Source: Allofournierella massiliensis
GTDB lineage: Bacteria > Bacillota > Clostridia > Oscillospirales > Ruminococcaceae
Direction: 5' to 3'
Assembly: GCF_021531255.1 (NCBI RefSeq)
Contig: NZ_JAFBIO010000010.1
Location: 1-64,000 of the forward strand
DNA: 64,000 bases
Made by a program: the position numbers and the translations under genes. Each line of letters begins with the position of its first letter. The first letter of the stretch is position 1. This document shows, one piece after another, positions 15,904-24,787 of the stretch. The notes under the pieces are model-generated. The model made no database searches. It was not told the DNA's origin and saw nothing but the letters and a program-made list of their open reading frames with translations.

Positions 15904-17430
15904 ATGAAAAAGAAGCGAGCCGGTTTCGGCATGCGGGAAAAACTGATGCTGGCCATGTGCGGCATCTCCTTTCTGGTGCTGGGCGTGCTGCGCTTTGCCA
16001 CCACCAGCCTGCTGCAGCCCACCTACAACCATTTTATCTATGAATCCCTGGAGCAGCGGCTGGATGCCTTTACCGCCCTGTTTGACGAAGCCTACCAGAA
16101 CGGGCAGGAAATCAGCCGGCGGGACCTGTTTGGCCTGCAGCTGAACACCGAGTTCTGGAGCGGGGTGAACCAGGTCCTTTCGGACGGGGAGATCCAGGTG
16201 AGCGATTGCTGCGTGGATATTTCGGATACCACCCTGCGCAGCGTAAACTATGTGGAAAACGTGCAGCTCTGCCTGCTGCACGAGAATTCCTCCAGCCGGT
16301 TCGGGGCCAGCGCCGGCTCCACCGAGCGGGATACCGCCGCCATCATCGAGCTGCGCCAGGAGGTTTTTGAAAAGGGCGAATTGTACCGGATCTGCGAATC
16401 CCCTTCCGGTGTGCGGCAGATGGTGGTGGGCCGGTTGGCGGCCGGGGGCGGATATGCCATCATCGTTTCCACCGGCCTGGCCCGTATCGACGAGGCGGGC
16501 GTGGTCATGAACATGCTCCAGCCCACCATGATCCTGGTGCTCTTTATCATCTCGGTGGCGGTGAGCTGGATGCTCAGCAGCTGGCTCTCCCAGCCGCTGG
16601 TGCGCCTGTCGGTGGCGGCCCGCAAGGTGGCCCAGGGGGATTATGACGTCCATGTAGAGGAACAGGGCGACGACGAAATGACCCTGCTGGCCCGGGAATT
16701 CAACCATATGGCCCAGGAGGTCAAACAGTCCAGCCAGCTGCAGCGGGAGCTGCTGGCCAATGTGAGCCACGACCTGCGCACTCCGCTGACCCTCATCAAG
16801 GGCTATGCCGAGACCCTGCGGGACATCACCGGCGAGGACAAGACCAAGCGGGATGAACAGCTGAACATCATCATGGACGAGGCCGACCGGCTTTCCGGCC
16901 TGGTAAACAGCGTGATGGAATACACCAAGGTGAGCAGCGGTACCGAAAAGCCGGAGAAAGTTCGCTTTGATATGAGTCAGCTCTGTGAAGAGGTGGCCGA
17001 GCGGTATGAGGCTGTTTGTGCCAAAAACGGCTGGGAGCTGCACCTGGAACTGGAGCCGGCCCAGGTATATGCCGACCCGGCCATGATGGAGCGGGTGCTG
17101 CACAACCTGCTGGGCAACGCCACCCATCACATTGGCCAGGACGGATATTTCGCCCTGCGCACCATCCCTCTGAAAGAGGGCGGCTGCCGGGTGGAGGTGG
17201 AGGACCACGGCCCCGGCATCCGCAAGGAGGACCTGACCCATATCTTTGAGCGGTATTATCGCAGCCGGAGCGATTCCGGCAAGGTGGGAACCGGGCTGGG
17301 CCTTTCCATCACCAAGGCCATCTTCCAGAGCCACGGGTTCCGGTTTGGGGTGGAGAGCACCCTGGGCAAGGGCACCATCTTCTGGTTTGTCATGACCGAC
17401 CAGCCCGAGCAGGAAAAAGGCCGGGGCTGA
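15904..17430 (+). CDS. HAMP-domain sensor histidine kinase
   Basis: A 508-residue membrane kinase pairing with the upstream regulator. Layout: short basic cytoplasmic start, membrane helix 1 (about 13-35), an extracytoplasmic sensor of about 165 residues containing several Cys, membrane helix 2 (about 207-227), HAMP domain, HisKA domain with phospho-acceptor H289 (LLANVSHDLRTPLT), and an ATPase domain with the N box (LHNLLGNATHH), G1 (VEDHGPGI) and G2 (GTGLGLSI) motifs. In the N box, GNATHH replaces the usual SNAxKY. The signal is unknown. A strong GC-rich terminator follows. Confidence 0.95.
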   Translation: MKKKRAGFGMREKLMLAMCGISFLVLGVLRFATTSLLQPTYNHFIYESLEQRLDAFTALFDEAYQNGQEISRRDLFGLQLNTEFWSGVNQVLSDGEIQVSDCCVDISDTTLRSVNYVENVQLCLLHENSSSRFGASAGSTERDTAAIIELRQEVFEKGELYRICESPSGVRQMVVGRLAAGGGYAIIVSTGLARIDEAGVVMNMLQPTMILVLFIISVAVSWMLSSWLSQPLVRLSVAARKVAQGDYDVHVEEQGDDEMTLLAREFNHMAQEVKQSSQLQRELLANVSHDLRTPLTLIKGYAETLRDITGEDKTKRDEQLNIIMDEADRLSGLVNSVMEYTKVSSGTEKPEKVRFDMSQLCEEVAERYEAVCAKNGWELHLELEPAQVYADPAMMERVLHNLLGNATHHIGQDGYFALRTIPLKEGGCRVEVEDHGPGIRKEDLTHIFERYYRSRSDSGKVGTGLGLSITKAIFQSHGFRFGVESTLGKGTIFWFVMTDQPEQEKGRG

Positions 17431-17449
17431 CAGGGAAATATAAGATATA

Positions 17450-17490
17450 AGGCCGGGGCCGCGGAGGAGATTTCCGCGGCCCCGGCCTTT
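17450..17490 (+). terminator. Intrinsic terminator of the two-component operon
   Basis: AGGCCGGGGCCGCGGA pairs with TCCGCGGCCCCGGCCT, followed by TTTGT. Confidence 0.88.
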
Positions 17491-17548
17491 TGTCCGGTTT
17501 CTGCTTTTTTCGGATTTTTTTACCCTCGGACCCCGGCCGGGGAGGGAA

Positions 17549-18418
17549 TCAAAGAGAGGATACGATCTGCCGCACGCACTCGATGCACTTGCGGGCGGCG
17601 GGGCTGGCGTCCCGCAGGTTGGGCACCAGAATCCCCAGATGCAGGATCTGGGGAGGGTCCAGCGGGAGGATCTTGACCCGGCCGTTCCAGCTTTTGGCCA
17701 TCAGCACATTGTTGATGGAAAGCCCCAGCCCGGCCTCCACCATGGAATAGGCGGCAAAGCTGTCCACCGTGGTGTACTTGATATGGGGCTTGAGGCCGTT
17801 GCGAACCAGCAGCTGCTCGGTGTCGGTATTGCGGCCGGGCAGGGTGAGGATGAAGGGCTGGTCGTTGAAGGCGGTCAGGGGGAAGGCGTCCAGCCCGGCC
17901 AGGGGATGGTCGGCCGGCAGCCAGGCCGCCAGTTCGTCATCCTGCAGGGGAAGCCAGTCCCAGGGGCCCTTCTGGTAGGCGGAAATGCAGAAATCCACCC
18001 GCCGCTCTTCCAGAAAATTGTGCAGGTCCCGCCCGCATCCTTCCAGGATCTGGACATGGATGTTGGGGTGTTCCTCCTCAAAGCGGGCCAGAATGCCGGG
18101 CAGCCAGTGGTAGGAAAGGCTGTAGTTGGCCCCGATGGTGATGGTGCCCTTGTCAATGCCACGGATCTCGGCGCTCACCTGCTGACACTGCTCGTTCCAG
18201 TACAAAAACTGGCGGAAGAGGGGGATCATCCTCTGGCCGTTTTCGGTGGGGACCACCCCGGCCCGGCTGCGCACCAGCAGGGAAAAGCCCAGCTCATCCT
18301 CCAGCGCCGCAATACTTCGGCTGATGCCGGAAGGGGTGTACCCCAGCTCCTCGGCCGCCCGGGAAAGACTGCCCCGATCCAGCGCGCGCAGAAAGATCTC
18401 GCATTTTGCCGCATCCAT
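17549..18418 (-). CDS. LysR-family transcriptional regulator
   Basis: A 289-residue LysR regulator with N-terminal helix-turn-helix (LDRGSLSRAAEELGYTPSGI, then SRSIAALEDELGFSLLVRSR) and a periplasmic-binding-like effector domain (GTITIGANYSLSYHWLPGIL). ATG 18418 sits 8 nt after GAGGAG; an in-frame GTG three codons upstream overlaps that site. It lies upstream of, and in the same direction as, nothing obviously related, and it converges with the two-component operon. The aminotransferase at 18.7 kb is upstream of it on the same strand, with a terminator between. Target genes are unknown. Confidence 0.93.
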   Translation of the reverse strand: MDAAKCEIFLRALDRGSLSRAAEELGYTPSGISRSIAALEDELGFSLLVRSRAGVVPTENGQRMIPLFRQFLYWNEQCQQVSAEIRGIDKGTITIGANYSLSYHWLPGILARFEEEHPNIHVQILEGCGRDLHNFLEERRVDFCISAYQKGPWDWLPLQDDELAAWLPADHPLAGLDAFPLTAFNDQPFILTLPGRNTDTEQLLVRNGLKPHIKYTTVDSFAAYSMVEAGLGLSINNVLMAKSWNGRVKILPLDPPQILHLGILVPNLRDASPAARKCIECVRQIVSSL

Positions 18419-18591
18419 AAAATCCACTCCTCGTTCCGTTACTGTGAGGCTTTGTCACAAAGCGAATGAAAAAGCCTCGCTTTACGCATGATACTTTTTA
18501 TTGTATAGTAAAACCGGAAAAAAGAAAAGGGCTGGAAGGGATCGCAGATCCACCGGGAATGCCCGAATCTTTTCCCCGGAAAAACAAGAAC

Positions 18592-18625
18592 AAAAAGAGG
18601 CGGCCTTTGTGGCCGCCTCTTTTTG
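18592..18625. terminator. Intrinsic terminator, likely of the aspartate aminotransferase gene
   Basis: AAAAAGAGGCGGCC and GGCCGCCTCTTTTT form a symmetric stem with a 4-5 nt loop; it can act on both strands. Confidence 0.88.
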
Positions 18626-18665
18626 CTGTATGGAGAAATCAAGAGTGAAGAGGGGAGAGGAGGTT

Positions 18666-19862
18666 TCAGCCCAGCTTGCCCAGGGCGGCCTCCATCTGAT
18701 CCATACCGCGGATCAGCTCCTCCATGCTGTTGGCATAGGAAATCCGGATGCTCTCGGGAGCCTCGAAGGCAGCGCCGGGGGCCACGGCGATGCGGGCCTC
18801 CTCCAGCAGATAGCCGGCTACGTCGTCGCTGTTCTGCAGTACCTTGCCGTCGGGGGTCTTCTTGCCAAACAGGCCGCTGATGGTGGGCATCAGGTAGAAG
18901 GCACCGTCCGCATGGGGGCAGCGGACGCCGGACATGGCATTCAGACGGCCGAAGAGATAGTCGCGGCGGCGCTCAAATTCCTGGCGCATGGTCTCCACAC
19001 TGTCCTGGGGGCCGCAGATGGCTTCCAGGGAAGCGTACTGGGCAATGGAACAGGGGGCATGGGTGGCATGGCTCTGCAAGGCGTTCATCCCCTTGATGAG
19101 CTGGGTGTCGCCCGCTGCGTAGCCCAGCCGCCAGCCGGTCATGGCGTAGGCCTTGGAAACGCCGTTGATGATGACGGTGTGCTTTTTGACCTCTTCCGAG
19201 ATGGAGGCCACGCTGAAGTGCTTGGCGCCGCCGTATATCAGCTTTTCGTAGATCTCATCGGAGAGGATGACGAAATCCCGCTCCACCGCCAGAGCGGCCA
19301 GACGGCGCAGGCTCTCCTGGCTGTACACGGCGCCGGTGGGGTTGTTGGGGGTGTTGATCAGCACCACCCGGGTGTTGGGGGTGAGGGCTCTCTCGATGGC
19401 GTCCACATCCAGGGCAAAGCCCTCGGATTCCTTGGTGGGTACCAGCACGGGGGTGGCCTCGGTGAGCTTGATCATCTCAATATAGCTGACCCAGCAGGGG
19501 GTGGGCAGGATCACTTCGTCGCCCTTTTCGCAGAGGGCCAGCAGGGCATTGAACAGGGGCTGCTTGGCGCCGGTGCCCACGCTGATCTGCTCGGGGGTGT
19601 ATTCCACCCCGTTGTCCTCCCGCAGCTTTTTGCAGATGGCCTGGCGCAGTTCCAGGATGCCGGCCACGGCGGTGTAATGGGTCTTATGCTGGTCGATGGC
19701 AGCCTTGCCTGCCTCGCCCACATGATCGGGAGTGGCGAAATCAGGCTCGCCCACACCGAAATTAATAACATTCACGCCTTCTTTTTTCAGGGCAGCCACA
19801 CGACCGGTGATGGCCACGGTGGCAGAGGGGGTGATATTGCGGATACGGCTGGAGATCTTCAT
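18666..19862 (-). CDS. Class I aminotransferase, aspartate aminotransferase type
   Basis: A 398-residue PLP enzyme of fold type I, subgroup I-gamma (AspB of Bacillus), transferring the amino group between aspartate and 2-oxoglutarate. Motifs: GVGEPDFATPDH near the N-terminus, TGAKQPLFNAL (in place of the usual GAKQALYN), NTPNNPTGAVY, SDEIYEKLIY, and the PLP lysine in NGVSKAYAMTGWRLGY. The C-terminal IRISYANS includes the substrate-binding Arg. ATG 19862 follows AGGAAG. A near-consensus promoter lies at 19927-19955, so this is probably a well-expressed housekeeping gene. Confidence 0.93.
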   Translation of the reverse strand: MKISSRIRNITPSATVAITGRVAALKKEGVNVINFGVGEPDFATPDHVGEAGKAAIDQHKTHYTAVAGILELRQAICKKLREDNGVEYTPEQISVGTGAKQPLFNALLALCEKGDEVILPTPCWVSYIEMIKLTEATPVLVPTKESEGFALDVDAIERALTPNTRVVLINTPNNPTGAVYSQESLRRLAALAVERDFVILSDEIYEKLIYGGAKHFSVASISEEVKKHTVIINGVSKAYAMTGWRLGYAAGDTQLIKGMNALQSHATHAPCSIAQYASLEAICGPQDSVETMRQEFERRRDYLFGRLNAMSGVRCPHADGAFYLMPTISGLFGKKTPDGKVLQNSDDVAGYLLEEARIAVAPGAAFEAPESIRISYANSMEELIRGMDQMEAALGKLG

Positions 19863-19926
19863 TCACACACACTTCCTATTTTTCTCAGTATAGTGCCGCC
19901 AGGCCGGAAAAGCGAGCAGCAAAAAA

Positions 19927-19955
19927 ACTATAGCAGGGCAAAAAAAGTTTGTCAA
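19927..19955 (-). promoter_or_regulatory. Strong sigma-A promoter for the aspartate aminotransferase
   Basis: On the minus strand a perfect TTGACA (19950-19955) and TATAGT (19927-19932) are 17 bp apart. Confidence 0.85.
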
Positions 19956-20020
19956 GTAATATAAAATATGAAAAATACTTTAAAATATTCATTAAAAACG
20001 AGAAAAAACGGGGGAGCTGC

Positions 20021-20068
20021 AAAACAAAAACAAAAACAGCCCCAACCTGCGGAAAGCAGACGGGGCTG
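20021..20068 (-). terminator. Intrinsic terminator of the GGDEF gene
   Basis: On the minus strand CAGCCCC, an inner CTGC/GCAG arm and GGGGCTG form a hairpin that is followed by a long T-rich tract. Confidence 0.75.
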
Positions 20069-20193
20069 CAGCCTTTACAGAAGAAATTTCCCGGCGGGGA
20101 GAAAAAATCCGGCTCGAAAAGCACGAATCGGCGGCCTTCACGAAAAACCAAGGGAAAACAAGAGTAAAAACCGGCAATTTGGCCCGGCCATCT

Positions 20194-21666
20194 TCACCCC
20201 AGCTGCCGGCGGACCTGCTCTGGGTCGATGGGCCGCAGGATCACATCATCCGCCCCCAGTTCCAGGGCGCGGCCGCCCAACGATGGGTCATCGGCAATGG
20301 CCAGCACCCGCAGGTTGCGCAGGGGAGGACGGCTGCGCAGGTAGCGCAGCACGCCGAAGCCGTCCAGTTCCGGCAGGGAAAGATCCAGCAGGAACAGGGA
20401 GAGCTGGGGCCCGTACTGACTTAAACAGCTCAGGGCCTGTACCTTGTCATAGGCCTGGATGACCGGATGCTGCCCTTCCAGCAGGCTGGAAAGGCGGGAA
20501 CAATCGGCCTGGCCGGCAGCAATCAGTACCGGCTTTTTGCCGGCGGCGGAAGGCTTTTGATAAATGTGCAGCACATGCTGGCCTTTCCCGAAAGCCTTGG
20601 CCTCATACAGGGCATCGTCCGCCAGGCGGAACAGCTCCTCAAAGGTGGGCCGCTCCCCGGCGCAGTAGGCCACGCCGATGCTGCAGCTTACCCGAAGATG
20701 GGCCTGGCTCCAGAGCAGGGAGGCAGCCTCGGCCTGGATCTGCTCGCATTTCCGGTGCACCACCTCGCTGTCGGGCAGGGCCCGCAGCAATACCAGAAAC
20801 TCGTCGCCCCCAAATCGGCCGAACAGGTCGCTGGAACGGAACAGCCGGGAAAGAGCCTGCCCCATGGCCTCCAGCAGCTGGTCGCCGGCCTGGTGGCCCA
20901 GCCGGTCGTTCACCAGCTTGAAGTTATCCAGGTCGATGATCAGCAGGGCGCAGGGCGAAGCAGCCGGCTTGACCCGCAGATAGCTCTGAATAGCCTGCTC
21001 GCAGGCGCTCTTGTTCAGGATGCCGGTGAGGGAATCGATCCGGCTGAGCCGCTGGTAGCTGGCCATGGCGTTGCCGTCGCTCACCCGCAGGGTGGAGATG
21101 CTCCAGGAAATGAACAGGGAAAAGGAAAAACCCGCCAGAGAGGAAAACAGATCCAGACGGGCAATGGCGGCCGGCTTCCAATAAAAGGACAGGGTGGCAA
21201 AAACTGCCTGCCCCAGCAGGGTCAGGGCAAAAAGGACCCGAAGCGGCAGCACAAACAGGATGGGAATGACCACCAGGAACAGGGGGGTGAATAGCCCCCT
21301 GGCATAGGGATAGATGAAAACATCCAGAATGATCAGATACCCCAGCAGCACCAGGCAGAACAGCACGCACACCTCGTTGGTGCGGCGGGGAGCCGGCCGG
21401 GCCGGGTCCAGGGAGCTGCAGGAAAAGATGAAAAAGGCCAGCCCCAGGGGGAAATACCACAGATACAGCCAGGAAAGCTGCCAGTGGGGCAGGATAAAGG
21501 GGGTGATAAAGCAAAAAAAGGTAAGTAGCACCAGGGAGGCCCCGCTGCCCCAGCGCAGAAGCACTAGGTTGCTGGCCCGGATCTCCCGGCGGGACTGATC
21601 GAAAAAGAGGCGCCGGCTGCCCAGGCTGCGCTGAAAGTAAAGATAAAGCTCCCGCAGAGATTGCAA
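20194..21666 (-). CDS. Membrane-bound diguanylate cyclase with C-terminal receiver-like domain
   Basis: A 490-residue protein with about six membrane helices (residues 40-195), a GGDEF domain (about 205-370) and a receiver-like domain (about 374-490). The cyclase looks active: FGGDEF at 285-290, and an inhibitory I-site RSSD five residues before it, so it should make c-di-GMP under product feedback. The receiver keeps the acceptor-like Asp (FLLDLSLPELDG) but has lost the normal N-terminal acidic pair (AAGQAD) and has ILRP where VKP is expected, so phosphorylation is doubtful. A receiver placed after GGDEF is unusual. The start is TTG 21666, behind GAAGGAGG; an ATG in between is out of frame. 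Confidence 0.9.
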   Translation of the reverse strand: MQSLRELYLYFQRSLGSRRLFFDQSRREIRASNLVLLRWGSGASLVLLTFFCFITPFILPHWQLSWLYLWYFPLGLAFFIFSCSSLDPARPAPRRTNEVCVLFCLVLLGYLIILDVFIYPYARGLFTPLFLVVIPILFVLPLRVLFALTLLGQAVFATLSFYWKPAAIARLDLFSSLAGFSFSLFISWSISTLRVSDGNAMASYQRLSRIDSLTGILNKSACEQAIQSYLRVKPAASPCALLIIDLDNFKLVNDRLGHQAGDQLLEAMGQALSRLFRSSDLFGRFGGDEFLVLLRALPDSEVVHRKCEQIQAEAASLLWSQAHLRVSCSIGVAYCAGERPTFEELFRLADDALYEAKAFGKGQHVLHIYQKPSAAGKKPVLIAAGQADCSRLSSLLEGQHPVIQAYDKVQALSCLSQYGPQLSLFLLDLSLPELDGFGVLRYLRSRPPLRNLRVLAIADDPSLGGRALELGADDVILRPIDPEQVRRQLG

Positions 21667-21758
21667 AGCGGCATCCCCTCCTTCCTGTCAGTTATGGCAG
21701 CAGGCTGTCGGCTCTGCCGAAAAATAACCCCCGCTGAACTGGAAAATATTGTAAAAAT

Positions 21759-21787
21759 ATTATACAGGATGGCCCCGCAAAATACAA
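21759..21787 (-). promoter_or_regulatory. Sigma-A promoter for the GGDEF gene
   Basis: On the minus strand TTGTAT (21782-21787) and TATAAT (21759-21764) are 17 bp apart. Confidence 0.7.
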
Positions 21788-21845
21788 TAAAACCCGGCCC
21801 GAAAAGCCAGTAAGGAAAAAAGAAAATAAGTTGCTTTTTTACGGC

Positions 21846-21875
21846 TTTACCGAACCGGATATGCCGTGGTATAAT
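21846..21875 (+). promoter_or_regulatory. Promoter for rpoN with extended -10
   Basis: TTTACC (21846-21851), an 18-bp spacer and TATAAT (21870-21875) preceded by TGG. Confidence 0.65.
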
Positions 21876-21927
21876 AGAACGGAAAAACGAACATCCGTAC
21901 TATTTTTGATGAAAAGGAGGGAACAGG

Positions 21928-23343
21928 ATGGAAATTCGTCAGAGCCAGAAGCAGACCCAGCAGCTGATGCTGACCCAGGCCATGCGCCAGAGCCTGCACA
22001 TCCTGCAGATGCCCCTGCTGGAGCTTCGGGAATATGTTACGGAAGCCGCAGCGGAAAACCCGCTGCTGGAGGTGGATTGCCCGGAGGGAGAGGTGGCGCT
22101 GGAACCGGAGCCGGAGGAGGCTTTTGAGCCGGATAACCCCCATAACCCGGAAGATTTCTTCCTTTCGGCCGAGTATTGGAGCGCCGGCGGGACCCGGCGG
22201 CGGGCCGAAGAAGGGACGTCGCTGGACGCAGGCGTCCTGGCTGATCACTCCGCCCGGGAGGAAAAGCTTTCGGACGTGTTGAATGAGCAGCTGCTGGGCC
22301 TGGGCCTGCCGGAGGATACGGTGGAAATCTGCCGGTATCTCATCGACTGCCTGAACGGGGACGGCTATCTGGATTTTCCCATCGAGGAGCTGGCCCGGGA
22401 GATGGGCTGTACCGTGTTTGCCGCCGAGCAGGCGCTGTACTTCCTCCAATCCCTGCAGCCGGCGGGGGTGGGCGCCCGGAGCCTGCAGGAATGTCTGATC
22501 CTGCAGCTGGCCCGGGGCAAGGATTTCAACGCCGATACCCTTACCTTGGTAAAGGAAGGGCTGCCCCTGTTGGCAAAACATGACATGGCCGGGCTGGAGC
22601 GGCTGCTCCAGGCGCCGCCGGCCCGGGTGCGGGCCGCCGCCGCCGCGGTGGCAGCCCTGGAGCCCCTGCCTGCCCGGGGATACGGCGCGGGCGGGCCTAC
22701 CCACTATATCCTGCCGGACGCCACGGTGCGGCGCACCCGGGAGGGGCTGGCCGCCGAGCTGAACACGGCCCTGGAGCCCCGGGCCCGGCTGGACGAGGAA
22801 AATTGCCGCCTGCTGCGGGAATCCCGGGATCCGGCTTCGGCCGCATACCTGAAAAGCAACCTGGCCTCGGCCGGGGAGCTGCTGCAGGGGCTGGAAAACC
22901 GCAAGAATACCCTGCAGAAGATCCTGGACTGTGTGCTGGAAGGGCAGAAGGAGTATTTCCTCTCCGCCGCCCCCCTGGCCCCCCTGACCATGGAGCAGGT
23001 GGCCGCCCGCTTGGGGCTGAATGTTTCCACCGTGAGCCGGGCGGTGCAGGGCAAGTATCTCAGCTTCGGGGGCGGGGTGATCCCCCTGCGCAGCCTGTTC
23101 AGCGCGGCCCTGCCGGGCAGCAGCGGCGCAGGCCTGACGCCCGCCAGCGTCAAACTGCAGCTGCGGGCCCTGGTGGAAGGGGAGGATCCCCAAAAACCCC
23201 TTTCCGATGAGGCACTGGCCCAGGTGCTGGCTCAAAAAGGGATGGAAATCAGCCGCCGCACGGTGGCAAAATACCGGCAGGAGCTGGAGATCCCCTCTTC
23301 GGCCCAGCGCCGGCGGCGGGGACAGTTGCGTGCAAAGGGCTGA
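21928..23343 (+). CDS. rpoN: RNA polymerase sigma-54 factor
   Basis: A 471-residue sigma-54. Region I is the Gln/Leu-rich activator-contact segment (QSQKQTQQLMLTQAMRQSLH); region II is acidic; region III contains the core-binding part and the helix-turn-helix (TMEQVAARLGLNVSTVSRAV, then KYLSFGGGVIPLRSLFSAA), and the C-terminal RpoN box (SRRTVAKYRQELEIPSSAQR) reads the -24 element. The ATG follows AAAGGAGG. Sigma-54 needs AAA+ activators, none of which is in the window, and I did not find a convincing TGGCAC-N5-TTGC promoter here. Confidence 0.96.
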   Translation: MEIRQSQKQTQQLMLTQAMRQSLHILQMPLLELREYVTEAAAENPLLEVDCPEGEVALEPEPEEAFEPDNPHNPEDFFLSAEYWSAGGTRRRAEEGTSLDAGVLADHSAREEKLSDVLNEQLLGLGLPEDTVEICRYLIDCLNGDGYLDFPIEELAREMGCTVFAAEQALYFLQSLQPAGVGARSLQECLILQLARGKDFNADTLTLVKEGLPLLAKHDMAGLERLLQAPPARVRAAAAAVAALEPLPARGYGAGGPTHYILPDATVRRTREGLAAELNTALEPRARLDEENCRLLRESRDPASAAYLKSNLASAGELLQGLENRKNTLQKILDCVLEGQKEYFLSAAPLAPLTMEQVAARLGLNVSTVSRAVQGKYLSFGGGVIPLRSLFSAALPGSSGAGLTPASVKLQLRALVEGEDPQKPLSDEALAQVLAQKGMEISRRTVAKYRQELEIPSSAQRRRRGQLRAKG

Positions 23344-23381
23344 AAACCCCCGCCAAAGGGGAAAAGCCGCAGGAAAAACGC

Positions 23382-23410
23382 TTGACAGGGTGCGGAAAAT
23401 CCGATATAAT
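23382..23410 (+). promoter_or_regulatory. Consensus promoter for the tRNA-Ser pair
   Basis: Perfect TTGACA (23382-23387) and perfect TATAAT (23405-23410) with a 17-bp spacer, as expected for stable RNA. Confidence 0.92.
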
Positions 23411-23450
23411 GTATTACGCATCACGGGCGAGGCGTCCCGGCGGCCACTAA

Positions 23451-23539
23451 GGAGAGATGTCCGAGTGGTTTATGGAGCTGGTCTTGAAAACCAGTGACTC
23501 AGCAATGAGCCGCGGGTTCGAATCCCGCTCTCTCCGCCA
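23451..23539 (+). tRNA. tRNA-Ser (anticodon UGA)
   Basis: The 89-nt sequence folds as a class II tRNA: acceptor GGAGAGA/TCTCTCC, anticodon stem CTGGT/ACCAG enclosing CTTGAAA (anticodon TGA), a long variable arm (GTGACTCAGCAATGAGCCGC region), and the T loop in GGGTTCGAATCCC. CCA is encoded. It reads UCA codons and probably other UCN codons. Confidence 0.95.
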
Positions 23540-23591
23540 TTTTTGCCGCGTTTTGGGTGTACAACCAAATAGGTGAACAGCACTTTGCTCT

Positions 23592-23682
23592 GGAGTAATA
23601 CTCAAGAGGTCGAAGAGGCGCCCCTGCTAAGGGCGTAGGGTCAGCAATGGCCGCGAGAGTTCAAATCTCTCTTACTCCGCCA
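23592..23682 (+). tRNA. tRNA-Ser (anticodon GCU)
   Basis: A 91-nt class II tRNA lying 52 bp after the first. Acceptor GGAGTAA/TTACTCC, anticodon stem CGCCC/GGGCG enclosing CTGCTAA (anticodon GCT), long variable arm, T loop in AGAGTTCAAATCTCT, encoded CCA. It reads AGC and AGU. It shares the upstream promoter and a terminator directly after it. Confidence 0.95.
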
Positions 23683-23723
23683 AAGCCGCATACAGCGTTC
23701 AACGTCGCTGTATGCGGCTTTTT
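23683..23723 (+). terminator. Intrinsic terminator of the tRNA operon
   Basis: AAGCCGCATACAGCG pairs with CGCTGTATGCGGCTT, followed by five T residues, directly after the second CCA. Confidence 0.93.
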
Positions 23724-23876
23724 CCTTTGTCTGCGCAAAAGAGCCCTCCGGCCGGGATTTCCCAGCCGGAGGACTCTTGTCTGTTGGTTTGTTTTCGGGG
23801 CAGGGGAAGGGGAAGCCGGGCCGGGGCCTTGCCTGTTTGGGCAGGCCGGCAGGCCTTGCAGTCGGTTCTTGCCCCG

Positions 23877-24787
23877 TCAGGCAAAGAGCAGGGCCGAGAG
23901 TTTCAGCTCGTCCAGAATATCCTCCACCTGTTCCAGGGTCAGGCCAATGGAGTAGACCGAGATCATTCGTCCGCCGCAGGCTGCCGAGGCCCACACCTGG
24001 CCGTCGTAGGCCTGCACCAGGGTCTGACAGCCGTCCCGGGTGGTGTACAGTTCGCTCTGATCATAGGCGCTGCTCAGCACATATTCCGGCTGGGTGCCGT
24101 AATCGGTGTTGCAGTCGTAGGAATAGGTGAGAGTAAAACGGCCGCCCTGGGGCAGGGCATAGCCCAGATGGGCCTTGGCCCACACCAGCTCTCCGCTTTC
24201 CGGCCGCCGGCCCTGGACCAGGATCTGGGCGTCCTCTTCCGGGGTCATCTCCCGGCAAAGAGGGGAGAGATCCCAGTCGGGCAGCCCTTCCAGGGGCAGT
24301 GTTTCGGCGTAGGCGGCAGAGGTCTGGTAGGTGGTGATCACCGGGCCGTAATAGTCATCCTCGCATTCCCGCACCACCTGCTCCTCCCAGCCGTCCCGCC
24401 CAGGGTCCTGGCTCTGATTGCGGGAAATCAGTGTTTTCTCCCCCAGCAGTCCATCCTCCATGGTCCGGGCGGCGTACTGGGCCGAAGTCTCCATCTCCCG
24501 GCTCTCCTGGGCGGTGCAGGGCGCCCCGAAGGAAATGGCCGTGCCGGGGCGGTGGCCTCCTGCCGGCTTGCCAGGGCCTCGAGGGTATCAAAGAAGAATA
24601 CCTCCCGCTGGTTGAGAATGTAGTCGGCGGCGCAGGCGGTCACCGTGAGGGCGGCGGCCAGAAGAGCAGCCGCCATGCCGGCCCGCAGAAGGCGGCCCGG
24701 GCGCGCCCGCTCTGCCCGGGCCAGTACCCGGCCTGGCAGGTTCCGGGGGGCGCGGATGGGGGCGAAAGCATCCTGAAACTGTTTCAT
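23877..24787 (-). pseudogene. Anti-sigma-factor-like membrane protein, frameshifted
   Basis: The gene begins at ATG 24787, overlapping the stop of the ECF sigma gene by ATGA, the usual sigma/anti-sigma arrangement. The first frame gives a cytoplasmic part of about 35 residues, one membrane helix (MAAALLAAALTVTACAADYI) and FFFDTLEALASRQEATA, then diverges into low-sense sequence. The next frame continues to 23877 with an exported domain of about 220 residues (METSAQYAARTMEDGLLGEK and onward). Adding one G to the GGGG run at 24546-24549 (a C on the coding strand) joins the two frames smoothly as EATAPGTAISFG. Either the gene is broken here or the base is missing from the assembly. Family function as an anti-sigma factor is inferred from position and topology; no zinc-binding anti-sigma motif is seen. 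Confidence 0.65.

Larger units (their letters stand above)
19863..20193. other. AT-rich intergenic region
   Basis: This 331-nt gap between two minus-strand genes contains the aspartate aminotransferase promoter (19927-19955) and the terminator of the GGDEF gene (20021-20068). The remainder is A-rich and has no coding potential that I can support. Confidence 0.6.

Noticed and set aside
23451-23682. Attachment site at the tRNA-Ser genes
   Set aside because: No integrase gene or repeated tRNA 3' end was found nearby; both tRNAs are intact and followed by a terminator.
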